A stretch of DNA of 49,978 nucleotides, from the NCBI RefSeq assembly GCF_001434335.1, contig NZ_AZFM01000014.1, positions 1 to 49,978 on the forward strand. Direction: 5' to 3'. A program made the position numbers and the translations under genes. The notes under the pieces are model-generated. The model saw only the letters and a list, made by a program, of their open reading frames with translations. It did no database searches and was not told the DNA's origin. Below are positions 1 to 8,377 of this stretch, piece after piece; positions within the stretch are counted from its first letter, which is position 1; each line of letters begins with the position of its first letter. The stretch is from Lactobacillus kalixensis DSM 16043 (GTDB taxonomy: Bacteria; Bacillota; Bacilli; Lactobacillales; Lactobacillaceae).

Positions 1-9
1 AAGGAAAAA

Positions 10-36
10 CCAGAACCGACGAGGGTTCTGGTGTAT
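10..36 (+). terminator. Probable intrinsic terminator of an upstream gene outside the window
   Basis: A perfect 8-bp stem, CCAGAACC (10-17) and GGTTCTGG (24-31), has a 6-nt loop and is followed by a T-rich stretch interrupted by purines. The gene it would end lies to the left of the window. The U-tract is imperfect, so confidence is moderate. Confidence 0.5.
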
Positions 37-130
37 TTTAGTGCTTTCAAGTTTCAGCTAAAGGTGTAAAAAGTAAATTTTGCTTGTAGAAACTAAAATA
101 AATAGAAAGAAATAAATATGAGATGATTTT

Positions 131-757
131 ATGGATATACGTATAGCGAATACAAAAAGTAGGATTATTAATGGTTTGATTGAATTATTAAGTACTGAAA
201 AGTTGGATCAATGTTCAGTTAGAGAGATTGTTGAGAAGTCTGGAGTCAGTAAAAAAACATTTTATAATCTATATAAAAATAAACAAGATTTTATCTCTCA
301 ACTTGAGAATGATATTTTAGGTGAAGTAGAGGATGCTCTTGAGCAAGATCGTAAGTCACTTGAAGGAATAGAAAAAAGAAGTATCGAAGAAATTGCTGGC
401 TATGCTAGTTTTGCGTTTGATCACATTTTAAATTACTGCGATGAAAATAGTGAATTGATCTCTGCACTTCTTTCATCAAATGGCGACATTACTTTTTCAA
501 GGCAGGTAGTACATATTGCTAGAAATGAATTTGGGGTACGGGTTCCAATGTTAGTTGGTGAGATTGATAATAATATTTCGGAATCGGATTATTTTAAAAT
601 TTTCACTACTATCTATGTTGATAATATTATTGATGTCTTGCGCTATTGGTTAAATCATAAGGATACTCTGAGTTTAGAAAATGTTAAAGAACTGTTAGGG
701 ACAGTTCAAGTAAAATCTCCAGCTATGGCAATGTTAGATTTGGTTAAAGAAAATTAA
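131..757 (+). CDS. TetR/AcrR-family transcriptional regulator
   Basis: A 208-residue protein of typical TetR length. Residues about 7-55 form the family's helix-turn-helix, with the usual run from a first helix through SVREIVEKSGVSKKTFYNLYKNK; the Tyr-x-x-(Phe/Lys) recognition-helix pattern is clear. The remainder is an all-helical ligand-binding domain with no family I recognise. It probably acts as a dimeric repressor in the cytoplasm. The ligand and operator are unknown. A likely terminator follows it, so the 721-residue gene downstream need not be cotranscribed. The upstream ribosome site (GAGATG) is weak. Confidence 0.9.
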   Translation: MDIRIANTKSRIINGLIELLSTEKLDQCSVREIVEKSGVSKKTFYNLYKNKQDFISQLENDILGEVEDALEQDRKSLEGIEKRSIEEIAGYASFAFDHILNYCDENSELISALLSSNGDITFSRQVVHIARNEFGVRVPMLVGEIDNNISESDYFKIFTTIYVDNIIDVLRYWLNHKDTLSLENVKELLGTVQVKSPAMAMLDLVKEN

Positions 758-1112
758 AAAGAATGCGCTGTCTAGAAATTATGCCTGTGTCTGCGAGTGT
801 AGGACCAAGTATGTTTTACTAAGACACTTTAATTTTTAATTCATTGTCGACGTAGTGCTTTTCATAGCTTGCGTCTTTTTTGAATATAAAAAAGAAACTT
901 GTTTCCTGAGCCGTAAAAAATACCAAATCCGTCAAATTTTCGCCCAAATTTGTCATTTTTCTAAATTTGTTCCACTTTCATGCAATAATAAAATTGAAAC
1001 TGTTGAAAATTGGAAATTATGTTTTCAAAGGTTTAAAATTCAGGTTAATAATAAATTAAAATATTTTATTTTATTTTATTTTTTACGAAACAAAGAAAGA
1101 AGAGGTGTTTTA
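758..1112. other. 355-nt intergenic stretch with a terminator and an AT-rich leader
   Basis: The first part holds the hairpin annotated at 849-882. From about 900 the sequence is extremely AT-rich, with loosely repeated AAATTTGTC/AAATTTGTT words near 945-970. It ends in an A/T-only run just before the ribosome site (AGAGGTG) of the next gene. A reading frame runs back from that gene to a GTG at 855, but its composition is non-coding and it lacks a ribosome site. I see no other gene here. Confidence 0.5.
849..882 (+). terminator. Probable terminator of the TetR-type gene
   Basis: GACG (849-852) and CGTC (872-875) form the base and GCT/AGC continue above an internal loop. The structure is followed by six T residues. 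The stem is interrupted, so this is a moderate call. Confidence 0.4.
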
Positions 1113-3278
1113 ATGAAAGCAAAACGAACGAAAAGATTATTACATAGTAGGCGTAAAGTTCAAGTAGCAGAGCGTACAACATATATCGGTAATGACAATC
1201 ATTTACATTTAAATTTTGCAAGTTTTGATGAAGTTAAAAAGGAGGGACAAAAATCTGCACTGAATAAAATTCGACGAAAAACGATTAAAACTGAGCTAGA
1301 GCAATATCAACATAATAATTCTAAGCATATTCGACTCAAGCCATATTACGATGCTCATATTCCTGTTCATTGGATTGGAATTGTTAGTGATGTTACTATT
1401 CCAAATAAGTTTGATAAACTCGAAGGTTCTATTTTAATTGATAAGATTGCAACTGAAGATCATGAAGAATTATTTGATTACCATATTTGGCTTAATGTGA
1501 CTGCAATCAAAATGCTAGTGAAGAAAAATAATCAAAAATTAAGTGTAGGTGATTACATTGAAGGAATTAGTTATGTTGTGCCATACGAATCAAGTGGAAT
1601 TAGTAAATATGGACTTGGCGCAACTGTAATTTTAAATTGTGGTATTTTTACTGGAAAAGTTAAAGCTGAGACCCTCATTAGTAACTATGAACGTGGCGAT
1701 GATTGGGTGCTAGATATGGAAAATTCAACTGCTGGACAGGAAGCTAGAGATAAGTATGAAATTGGAGAATTTAATCCTGACTCTGTTGAAGAATTAGCGG
1801 GACATGTTAGTTGTACGTATCAACCAAGTCGTTATAATAAATTTCAAGAACGATTAATTAATGACGAAAAGATTGTTAATGCAGCACCACTTCCTCTAGT
1901 ATCTAAGGCTTTACAAACTTATACTGCTGAAGTTCAAAGTGTATTTGCTAAAAGAATTTTTCAAGATGATGAAATTACTTTTGAACCAACAATTAGCCTT
2001 AATAAAGTAATTAATGAACACGGTAGATTAATTTCGAAATCAACTATTATTCCGTATCCTGAACAACTAGCCGCAATTGGATTAGTTCCAGAAGATAGTA
2101 AAATAAATTTTAAAGCAATTGGTAGTCAAAAACATGAACAATTATTTGAAATTCAAGCTGCTACAATTGATGATAATATTAAGGATGAAATGAAGATGAT
2201 CCCACAGGATGCAGAAGCACTAGCCGGGTATTTATTATATATTGACAACCGCCCGGATAATATTCAGACAAAATCTGGACAAAAATGTCTCGAGAAGTTT
2301 TTTGATTGGGCTAGAGAGAATGATATTATTCCGTCCAGCTTACGAACAACTGATAAGGCTTGGGATAGCACCGCTACTTATACTGGTGCAGAATTAGCAC
2401 AATATTTAAAGTTTCCAGTTAGTTGGATTGACAATTTAGTTTGGCAAGATATGCTGATTCCGATTGATGATCAAGTAAATATTGAAGATATGAAATTTGC
2501 TGGTACAGAAATTGATAAATTACATGAGATTCAACAAGCCAATACAGAGTTTTTAGCTAAAGAAGTAAATAGACGCTATCATTTTTATCGAGCAAAGGAT
2601 ATTGCTGAAATTGTCGATCTGAGTGTATATCAAGTAGCAGGGATGATTGTGAATACCGGCTACAAGTCATTTAATAAGTATTATGGTGAAAATGTTCTTA
2701 AGATCATCAAAAATAAAGTAGAGAGAAAACCAATTATGCAGCATAGTAGAACTAAAGATTTGCTTAATCGTTTTGGAACTAACCGTAGTGGTGTGGTTGT
2801 GAAGCGAGAAATTCCTAAAGATAAGAGCATTAAGATCTTGCAAACTACTGAACCTGAAGAAGTAGCAACTCCAACTGTTGCTCAGAAGCCGACAGTTGAA
2901 CAAGTTACTGAAGTTATAGTTTCGAAGGCTGAAGTAGGTGAAGAAAAGACTGAGCCTGAAAAGATTGAAACTTCTGAAGTAGAAGAAACTGCAGAAGTGG
3001 TTCAAGCAACTGAACCAGCTGAAGTAACTCCTGAAGCAGATTTAGAGCCTGAACAAGTTGTTGAAGATAAACATGATAGTAATTCACGTCTTGTTTTGAT
3101 TACCCAATCAGGTAAGTATTACACTACGCAATTTGCTAATGAAGAAAAGGCAGAAGAGTTTATGTGTGATTCGCTTCTTCCAGGAGAGTTGAACAGATTT
3201 ATTAAGGCACAAGATGTTAAAACTGGGAAGGTACGACACATTTCTGTTAGAGCCATTCTTGAATGGTCTATGGAGTAA
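1113..3278 (+). CDS. Large protein of unknown function with basic N-terminus and acidic Glu/Pro/Thr-rich tail
   Basis: 721 residues from the ATG at 1113, chosen because AGAGGTG lies 5 nt upstream; the open frame extends back to a GTG at 855 through non-coding AT-rich DNA. I do not recognise the family. The first 25 residues are strongly basic. Residues about 85-185 (HWIGIVSDV, LIDKIATEDHEELFDYHIWL, LSVGDYIEG, KYGLGATVI) have a beta-rich pattern that resembles an OB-fold nucleic-acid binding domain; this is inference. The middle has two short helical stretches that could be winged helices (TGAELAQYLKFPVSWIDNLV and YRAKDIAEIVDLSVYQVAG). Residues about 590-675 are low-complexity Glu/Pro/Thr/Val, and a conserved-looking 55-residue C-terminal module follows. 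There is no signal peptide or membrane segment. Confidence 0.88.
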   Translation: MKAKRTKRLLHSRRKVQVAERTTYIGNDNHLHLNFASFDEVKKEGQKSALNKIRRKTIKTELEQYQHNNSKHIRLKPYYDAHIPVHWIGIVSDVTIPNKFDKLEGSILIDKIATEDHEELFDYHIWLNVTAIKMLVKKNNQKLSVGDYIEGISYVVPYESSGISKYGLGATVILNCGIFTGKVKAETLISNYERGDDWVLDMENSTAGQEARDKYEIGEFNPDSVEELAGHVSCTYQPSRYNKFQERLINDEKIVNAAPLPLVSKALQTYTAEVQSVFAKRIFQDDEITFEPTISLNKVINEHGRLISKSTIIPYPEQLAAIGLVPEDSKINFKAIGSQKHEQLFEIQAATIDDNIKDEMKMIPQDAEALAGYLLYIDNRPDNIQTKSGQKCLEKFFDWARENDIIPSSLRTTDKAWDSTATYTGAELAQYLKFPVSWIDNLVWQDMLIPIDDQVNIEDMKFAGTEIDKLHEIQQANTEFLAKEVNRRYHFYRAKDIAEIVDLSVYQVAGMIVNTGYKSFNKYYGENVLKIIKNKVERKPIMQHSRTKDLLNRFGTNRSGVVVKREIPKDKSIKILQTTEPEEVATPTVAQKPTVEQVTEVIVSKAEVGEEKTEPEKIETSEVEETAEVVQATEPAEVTPEADLEPEQVVEDKHDSNSRLVLITQSGKYYTTQFANEEKAEEFMCDSLLPGELNRFIKAQDVKTGKVRHISVRAILEWSME

Positions 3279-3290
3279 GTTGATAAAAAA

Positions 3291-3334
3291 GCATGAAGTT
3301 ATCTAAAATTCGGATAATTTCATGCTTTTATTTT
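3291..3334 (+). terminator. Intrinsic terminator of the 721-residue protein gene
   Basis: A 13-bp stem, 3291-3303 with 3313-3325 (one G-U pair), has a 9-nt loop and is followed by TTTTATTTT. It begins about 12 nt after the stop codon. Confidence 0.85.
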
Positions 3335-3522
3335 GCCTAATTTCAGATTAAAAGATTTAACGCAAACAATTATAGATTAGAGCTGTAAACTCAAAATGAA
3401 ATCTATACATTATATCTCTTATTTACAGAATTTCAGAAAGCTGTTATCTTATATTAGATATAGAATAAATGGTTACAATATAGATAATTAAGATATAGTT
3501 CCTGTAGAAAAGAGACTGAAAA

Positions 3523-4011
3523 ATGAATATTGATGAAAATAACTACTATGACAGTTATTTTGAAAAAGGGCATATCTGGTTAAAGATCATACAGACTATT
3601 GTGATGATTTTTAGTTGGATAGTCTTTTTTCTTCCTTGCATTATTACAACTTTAACTTACATTGCTCACCAGACTCATGGTAGATATGGTTACTATTTCT
3701 GGCATTACTCAGAAGGATATGACATGATAAATCTGCTTTTAGTGATCCTCTTATTTGCTGTAGCCATGATTGCAGTATTTTGTATTTCGTTTGGTTACGT
3801 TCAAGCTCAACGCGCCCGCGGGTTGGTTACCAAATGGCCAATGTACAACGTTAAAGAAAATATGGAAAAGCGGCAACGAATTGAAGATTATATGGAAGCG
3901 CGTTTCGGTAACATTGAATATCGTCATAGTGTACGAAACTACACTGTTAAACCGGAACAAAATATTGCCAAAGACGTCTTTAAGAACGTGATTGAAGCTA
4001 AGGAAAAGTAG
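3523..4011 (+). CDS. Two-TM membrane protein, probable PgaD/IcaD-like partner of the glycosyltransferase
   Basis: 162 residues with two hydrophobic segments at about 20-47 and 68-93, a short Tyr/His-rich loop between them and a charged cytoplasmic tail of about 70 residues. Its stop is 4 nt before the start of the glycosyltransferase gene, so the two are almost certainly co-translated. Its size, topology and position match PgaD/IcaD, the small two-TM subunits that pair with processive GT2 synthases and, in PgaD, help bind c-di-GMP. I see no sequence motif that proves homology, so the role is inference from context. Confidence 0.85.
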   Translation: MNIDENNYYDSYFEKGHIWLKIIQTIVMIFSWIVFFLPCIITTLTYIAHQTHGRYGYYFWHYSEGYDMINLLLVILLFAVAMIAVFCISFGYVQAQRARGLVTKWPMYNVKENMEKRQRIEDYMEARFGNIEYRHSVRNYTVKPEQNIAKDVFKNVIEAKEK

Positions 4012-4015
4012 AATA

Positions 4016-5314
4016 ATGGATTGGAATGAATTTTTTTACGTAGCTGGGGTTGTCGTTTTGATAATCCTTAGTTTGTATCCCATCATTGGCTCTATGTTTT
4101 GGGTCTGGGGAACGATTGCCTATGTTCTTTTTCAAAGAGAAAATGAACTGCCTGAAGTAGAAGAGATAAAGCTTGATCATGAACCATTCATTACCATCAT
4201 GGTGCCGGCTCACAACGAAGAAGTCGTGATTCGGGATACATTAATGTTTTTGCTTACGAAATTAAATTATCATAATTATGAAATTCTGGTAATGGACGAT
4301 GGCAGTACTGACAAAACACCAGAGATCTTAGCAGAATTACAAACAAAGTATCCTAAATTGCGAGTGATTCGAATTGAGAAGAATTCGGGTAAAGCACATG
4401 CTTTCAACATTGGAATGTTTTTTGCTAAGGGAGAGTACATTCTGAGTAACGATGCCGACACAATTCCTGAAAAGGATGCGCTCCGTAAATACATGTACTA
4501 TTTCATGAGTCCGAAAGGGTTAAATTATGCAGCGATTACTGCCAATATGGATGTTTATAATCGTTCCACAATTTTAGGAAAATCGCAGACTGTGGAGTTT
4601 TCAAGTATCGTTGGGATTATTAAACGCAGTCAGACGGCCTTGAACGATACGATGTATGCCTACAGTGGTGCAAATACGATGTATCGTAAAGATTTTCTGA
4701 TTTCAGTTGGTGGTTTTAGACAAGATCGAGCTACCGAAGATATTAGTATTGCTTGGGATCATACTTTCAATAATTTAACTCCTAAGTTTGCTCCAGATAT
4801 TGTATTTCATATGAATGTTCCTGAAGATTTAAAGGATCTGTATCACCAAAGAAAACGTTGGGCACAGGGAGGCACTGAAGTTTGGATGACTAATATTTGG
4901 AAAGTAGTTAAACATCCCTGGCGCAATCGTTTCATTATGCCGATGATGACAGATGTTACTCTTTCAATTATTTGGTCCTTTTTCTTTTGGATTTCGATGA
5001 TTATTTTCATCATATCAATGATTGTTTTTGCGTTACAAGGTAATTATGAGCGTGTTTATCATGGTTTTGTCATGAGCTTTATTTTTGTGAACTTTCAGAT
5101 GATTGCAGGTATTATTCAAGTGTTAGCTGCACTAATAATGGATTTCCACGGTGCTAAAAGAAAATATCTGCGTTTTGCTCCCATTTATCTAATTTTTACT
5201 TGGTTAGTTAATCCCACAACTATTGTTATGACTTTTATCCAAGCAATTAAAACGATCAGTGGTAAGGGGAGTGGAAAGTGGGTCAGTCCGAAACGGAAGG
5301 TGAACAATGATTAA
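4016..5314 (+). CDS. Processive family 2 glycosyltransferase (PgaC/IcaA-like polysaccharide synthase)
   Basis: 432 residues from the ATG at 4016, 7 nt after an AAGGAAAAG ribosome site that overlaps the previous gene; an upstream TTG at 3992 in the same frame is less likely. One N-terminal TM segment (about 8-38) is followed by a GT-A catalytic domain. That domain has DDG (94-96), DAD (146-148), TED (240-242) and QRKRW (278-282), the D,D,D,Q(Q/R)xRW signature of processive beta-glycosyltransferases. Three TM segments follow at about 315-340, 350-378 and 388-412. It should extrude a beta-linked extracellular polymer from a UDP-sugar. I cannot say which sugar. No deacetylase or outer modification gene lies nearby. 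Gene context points to control by c-di-GMP. Confidence 0.93.
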   Translation: MDWNEFFYVAGVVVLIILSLYPIIGSMFWVWGTIAYVLFQRENELPEVEEIKLDHEPFITIMVPAHNEEVVIRDTLMFLLTKLNYHNYEILVMDDGSTDKTPEILAELQTKYPKLRVIRIEKNSGKAHAFNIGMFFAKGEYILSNDADTIPEKDALRKYMYYFMSPKGLNYAAITANMDVYNRSTILGKSQTVEFSSIVGIIKRSQTALNDTMYAYSGANTMYRKDFLISVGGFRQDRATEDISIAWDHTFNNLTPKFAPDIVFHMNVPEDLKDLYHQRKRWAQGGTEVWMTNIWKVVKHPWRNRFIMPMMTDVTLSIIWSFFFWISMIIFIISMIVFALQGNYERVYHGFVMSFIFVNFQMIAGIIQVLAALIMDFHGAKRKYLRFAPIYLIFTWLVNPTTIVMTFIQAIKTISGKGSGKWVSPKRKVNND

Positions 5315-6110
5315 TATGATAAGAATCTTAGTAATTATCTTTCTGGTGTTTACTGCGATCTGTATTTTTTTCTGTATCGAAGCGTATGTTCGTTATAAAC
5401 GGAAAATTGGTATCGATGAGGACAAGGACTACCATCAAAAATATCAGTATTTTGGCCAGACGATTTATGATAAAAGTAACCATCCAACTGGATATGAGCT
5501 ACTTCTTCGAGAGTATTCTGCTCAGGATAATAAGTGGCAACTTCCATATGGTGTTGAAAATTTCCCTTTAAACCGGGCGGCAGAGGCGATCGAAGCTCAA
5601 GCTAAGCTGTTTGATAATTCAATTAAAATGTTAGCTATTAACATGACTGTTTCTCAGTTGTTAGATTATCGCTCAGAGAATTTTTTGAACTGGGTACAAG
5701 GAATTGTTCCTGATAAGTTAATCGTTGTTGAACTGGATGCAAGGGATGTGTTGCAATCTAATTGGTGGAAGAAACGTCGATTGATTCAAATCTTGAAAAT
5801 TTTGGATCGAAAATATACTGACATTGAAATCTCTATTGAAGGTGTTGATTCATCAACTTTTTGTTATAAGAAGATAGATATGTTTTTGCCATTGATAAGT
5901 GATATAAAATTTGATGCAGCCGCTTTCAATAAGTCAGAAAATCACTGGATTGACGTTACATTGGGGCAATGGAAGCAGAAACTTAAAAAGTATGATCTGA
6001 ATATTGTGCTGGGTAAAGTTGAAACGCAGAACCAGGATGACTTGGCAAAGCAATTAAAGATTGATTACCGGCAAGGTTATTTGTATCAAAAACCAACGCA
6101 GATTGAATAA
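5307..6110 (+). CDS. Membrane-anchored degenerate EAL-domain protein, probable c-di-GMP receptor
   Basis: 267 residues, overlapping the glycosyltransferase by 8 nt. One TM segment (about 5-28) is followed by an EAL-like domain (about 45-265). The substrate-side residues E64 (in GYELLLR), N112, E142, K201 and Q256 (in RQGY) are kept. The LDDFGTG loop, which supplies two metal-binding aspartates, is replaced by IEGVDSS (E178-G179), and the AEGVE motif has become LGKVE. In this family loss of the DD pair abolishes hydrolysis but can leave ligand binding. I infer a non-catalytic c-di-GMP receptor for the adjacent synthase. Confidence 0.88.
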   Translation: MINMIRILVIIFLVFTAICIFFCIEAYVRYKRKIGIDEDKDYHQKYQYFGQTIYDKSNHPTGYELLLREYSAQDNKWQLPYGVENFPLNRAAEAIEAQAKLFDNSIKMLAINMTVSQLLDYRSENFLNWVQGIVPDKLIVVELDARDVLQSNWWKKRRLIQILKILDRKYTDIEISIEGVDSSTFCYKKIDMFLPLISDIKFDAAAFNKSENHWIDVTLGQWKQKLKKYDLNIVLGKVETQNQDDLAKQLKIDYRQGYLYQKPTQIE

Positions 6111-6122
6111 TGTGTAAAATGA

Positions 6123-6150
6123 AAGAGCTTAGGTTTCCTAAGCTCTTATT
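6123..6150. terminator. Bidirectional terminator between convergent c-di-GMP genes
   Basis: An 11-bp perfect stem, AAGAGCTTAGG (6123-6133) and its complement (6137-6147), has a TTT loop. It sits in the 53-nt gap between two convergent genes, with T-rich sequence on one side and A-rich on the other, so it can serve both. Confidence 0.8.
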
Positions 6151-6163
6151 TCTATACCTTAAA

Positions 6164-6868
6164 TTAATGAGTATCTCTTACATCTTCGACGTCCATATAT
6201 TTATGCCAATAGAAACCTTGCTGAAAAATATGATCATCACCGCAATAGCGTTGAGCAATTTCCTTGGTACGAACCGCTTCAAGAACGATATCTAAATTCT
6301 TTTCTTTAGCGAAAGCGATCCAAGCATCAATAAATTTGATTTTTGTATCAATACTTACATCATCAAAGATTAATAGTGAAAGTTTAACACTACTAATTAG
6401 GTCTGCATGGTGGGAAACGAAGCTAAAACTGTTATTACCTGAATCCACATCATCAAGACTAATATTGAAGCCCATTTTCTTAATTCGTTTAAAAGATTCA
6501 TCGAAACTTCTGATTCCTAGAGTTCCTGATTGAAGCTGACGTTCAGTAATTTCAATATCAATATTGTTGCCATATTTGCTATACAATTCATCTAGAAATT
6601 CCCAAACACTAGGAAAAGCAAATTGAATTGGTTCAATATTTAAATTCACATCGACATTTGGATGAAGAGCAAATAACCTGTCTAAAGATGCTCGTTCTGC
6701 TTCAATCCATTGTAAGTTATCTTCTTCAGTTCTAATAATTCTGAAGAAGTCATTAATTGGAAAACGATTGTCTTTATCACGAAGCAGCATTTCGTAATGT
6801 GAAATTGTCGGATTCATATCTTTATCTATGTAGTAAATCGGTTGGAAGACGTTGTGCCATTCAGTCAT
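6164..6868 (-). CDS. EAL-domain c-di-GMP phosphodiesterase, stand-alone and soluble
   Basis: 234 residues consisting only of an EAL domain, with no TM or sensor domain. The catalytic set looks complete: E26 (in HYEMLLR), N75, E106 (in IEITER), D139-D140 (in SLDDVDSG), K162, E197 and Q217 (in QQGF). Departures from consensus are KLS instead of K(L/I)D and LEAVR instead of AEGVE, so R200 replaces the second Glu. It should open c-di-GMP to pGpG with Mg or Mn. It lies 67 nt downstream of the cyclase gene on the same strand, so one transcript would encode both making and breaking enzymes. Confidence 0.92.
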   Translation of the reverse strand: MTEWHNVFQPIYYIDKDMNPTISHYEMLLRDKDNRFPINDFFRIIRTEEDNLQWIEAERASLDRLFALHPNVDVNLNIEPIQFAFPSVWEFLDELYSKYGNNIDIEITERQLQSGTLGIRSFDESFKRIKKMGFNISLDDVDSGNNSFSFVSHHADLISSVKLSLLIFDDVSIDTKIKFIDAWIAFAKEKNLDIVLEAVRTKEIAQRYCGDDHIFQQGFYWHKYMDVEDVRDTH

Positions 6869-6935
6869 GTTTTACTCCTTAAGATCAATTTTTTAAAATC
6901 TTCTTAATTATATTCAATCATAAAATTCCATTCAA

Positions 6936-8087
6936 TTAATGGTCAATATTGTTATTATTCGTTTTTTCTTTCAAGTAATCATCGACAACGATTTGTCCAC
7001 GACCATTTTTCTTAGCTTGATAAACTAATTTATCAGCTCTCTCCAAAGCTTTATTGTAGGTTTCTCCAACTAAGTGTCGAGTAATACCACATGAGAAAGA
7101 AAAGGTGACTTTGGTCCCATTAGAAATAGTAACAGGATGAGTTTTGTAATAATTTTCAAATTTCTGTAAAAGATCAATCATATTTTGTGGCTTTGAAGTT
7201 GAAATGACGAATGAGAATTCGTCACCACCAAACCGGTAAACTGCACAATGTGGATCAAAATTATAATGAATATCTGCTCTAAGTCGCTTAGAAAAATCGC
7301 TTAAGATGATGTTTCCGTTTAAGTGACCGTATGTATCGTTTATTTTCTTGAAATGGTCGATATCAAGAACGCCGATAAAGGTATCGTTGTCTTGAACATC
7401 GTGCGATAGAGAATTAATTTCTTTATCAAAAGCACGGAAGTTGAGTAATCCAGTCAAGTCGTCTCTGATACTTTCATAGTGCAGTTTTGCCATTCGCTCA
7501 TCTTTATCTCGCTCACTGTGCATGCGTTGAAATTCGGCAAGAATTGTAAAAGTAGTTCCTAGGAAAAATACTAATACATAAGACCAAGAAAACATATTAT
7601 TCATGCTAATCGATATAATATGGGTGATTGCCGTAAAATAAATTCCTAGCGCATATTTGAGGTAATAGGACATATTTTTGATTTTAAGTAAGATAAAACA
7701 TACTAGTAAAATTAAAAATATTTGAATCAGTGAAGCTTTAAAATTAATAAACTGATACAACTGCAAATAATACTCAAGACTAATGGTAATAGCTGGTGTT
7801 ATTGCTAGTAGGCACCACCATAGTCTGTTCCGGTTGCGAAGTAACATAGTAACCGGAATTAAGTACATAAAAGTTACAATATGTAAATTGAAATAAGTTA
7901 GATCAGCAATACACGCTTCTTGAAAGATGTAGAAAAGTGTAATGCACATCGCATATAACGGTTTTATATTCCAGCCATCGTTTTTAGGATCAAACGTGCT
8001 CTCTAGTGTGATTTGGGCAATGATCATGCTAATCGAAATAACTGGTAGGAAAACAGTTGAACAAAATAGCTTAACAAATAAATTCAT
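6936..8087 (-). CDS. Membrane GGDEF diguanylate cyclase
   Basis: 383 residues. About 190 N-terminal residues form five or six TM helices (7TM-/MASE-like sensor of unknown input). A coiled linker follows, then a GGDEF domain (about 205-370) with an intact GGDEF at 287-291, FxxxDxDxFKxxND at about 238-251 and the DDLTGLLN entry motif at 209-216. It makes c-di-GMP from two GTP. The five-residue-upstream RxxD inhibitory site is absent; the equivalent residues are DPHC. A GAGG ribosome site precedes the ATG at 8087, and a consensus-like promoter lies 60-90 nt upstream. Confidence 0.94.
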   Translation of the reverse strand: MNLFVKLFCSTVFLPVISISMIIAQITLESTFDPKNDGWNIKPLYAMCITLFYIFQEACIADLTYFNLHIVTFMYLIPVTMLLRNRNRLWWCLLAITPAITISLEYYLQLYQFINFKASLIQIFLILLVCFILLKIKNMSYYLKYALGIYFTAITHIISISMNNMFSWSYVLVFFLGTTFTILAEFQRMHSERDKDERMAKLHYESIRDDLTGLLNFRAFDKEINSLSHDVQDNDTFIGVLDIDHFKKINDTYGHLNGNIILSDFSKRLRADIHYNFDPHCAVYRFGGDEFSFVISTSKPQNMIDLLQKFENYYKTHPVTISNGTKVTFSFSCGITRHLVGETYNKALERADKLVYQAKKNGRGQIVVDDYLKEKTNNNNIDH

Positions 8088-8146
8088 TGTTTAACCTCGA
8101 ATTAAAGCTCTGCTAATAAGCAGAATTCAGTAATAAGAATCGGATC

Positions 8147-8175
8147 CTATAATCCAAAAATATACTATACGTCAA
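8147..8175 (-). promoter_or_regulatory. Sigma-A type promoter of the diguanylate cyclase operon
   Basis: Read on the minus strand, TTGACG (8170-8175) is followed by a 17-nt spacer and TTATAG (8147-8152). The leader downstream contains a small hairpin, CTGCT/AGCAG (8110-8123), before the ribosome site. Confidence 0.65.
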
Positions 8176-8200
8176 TACTATTTTCTTGTAAAATAAAAAA

Positions 8201-8252
8201 ACACTTGGAAAGCTTTGCTTAAAGCTCTGTAGCCATATCTAAGTGTCTTTTT
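8201..8252 (-). terminator. Terminator-like hairpin upstream of the cyclase promoter
   Basis: ACACTTGGA (8201-8209) pairs with TCTAAGTGT (8238-8246) around a further small hairpin (AAAGC/GCTTT). On the minus strand seven T residues follow; on the plus strand CTTTTT follows. It lies between the cyclase promoter and the terminator of the YbjQ gene and may act as a second stop for that gene. Confidence 0.55.
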
Positions 8253-8316
8253 ATAATTTTATTACTAAAAGCTTATTATAAATAAAATTACTTCATTACT
8301 GCACAACAATAATGCA

Positions 8317-8357
8317 GAAAAACAAAAATCCAAGATCTGTAGTTTGATCCTGGATTT
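8317..8357 (-). terminator. Terminator of the YbjQ-like gene
   Basis: A 12-bp stem (8326-8337 with 8346-8357) is fully paired when read on the minus strand (one G-U) and mismatched on the plus strand. On the minus strand it is followed by TTTGTTTTTC. It lies 20 nt after the stop of the minus-strand gene. Confidence 0.75.
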
Positions 8358-8377
8358 GTTTTCATTAAAATTTTTAA

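Noticed and set aside
855-1112. N-terminal extension of the 721-residue protein to a GTG at 855
   Set aside because: The added part is A/T homopolymer-rich, has no ribosome site and overlaps the terminator-like hairpin; the ATG at 1113 has AGAGGTG in place.
2667-3005. Minus-strand 112-residue frame within the 721-residue gene
   Set aside because: It is a by-product of the Glu/Val/Thr-rich codons of the sense gene and consists of Phe/Ser/Leu runs.
6264-6533. Plus-strand 89-residue frame opposite the EAL phosphodiesterase
   Set aside because: It is the antisense of a well-conserved EAL domain, with no ribosome site and no recognisable protein.
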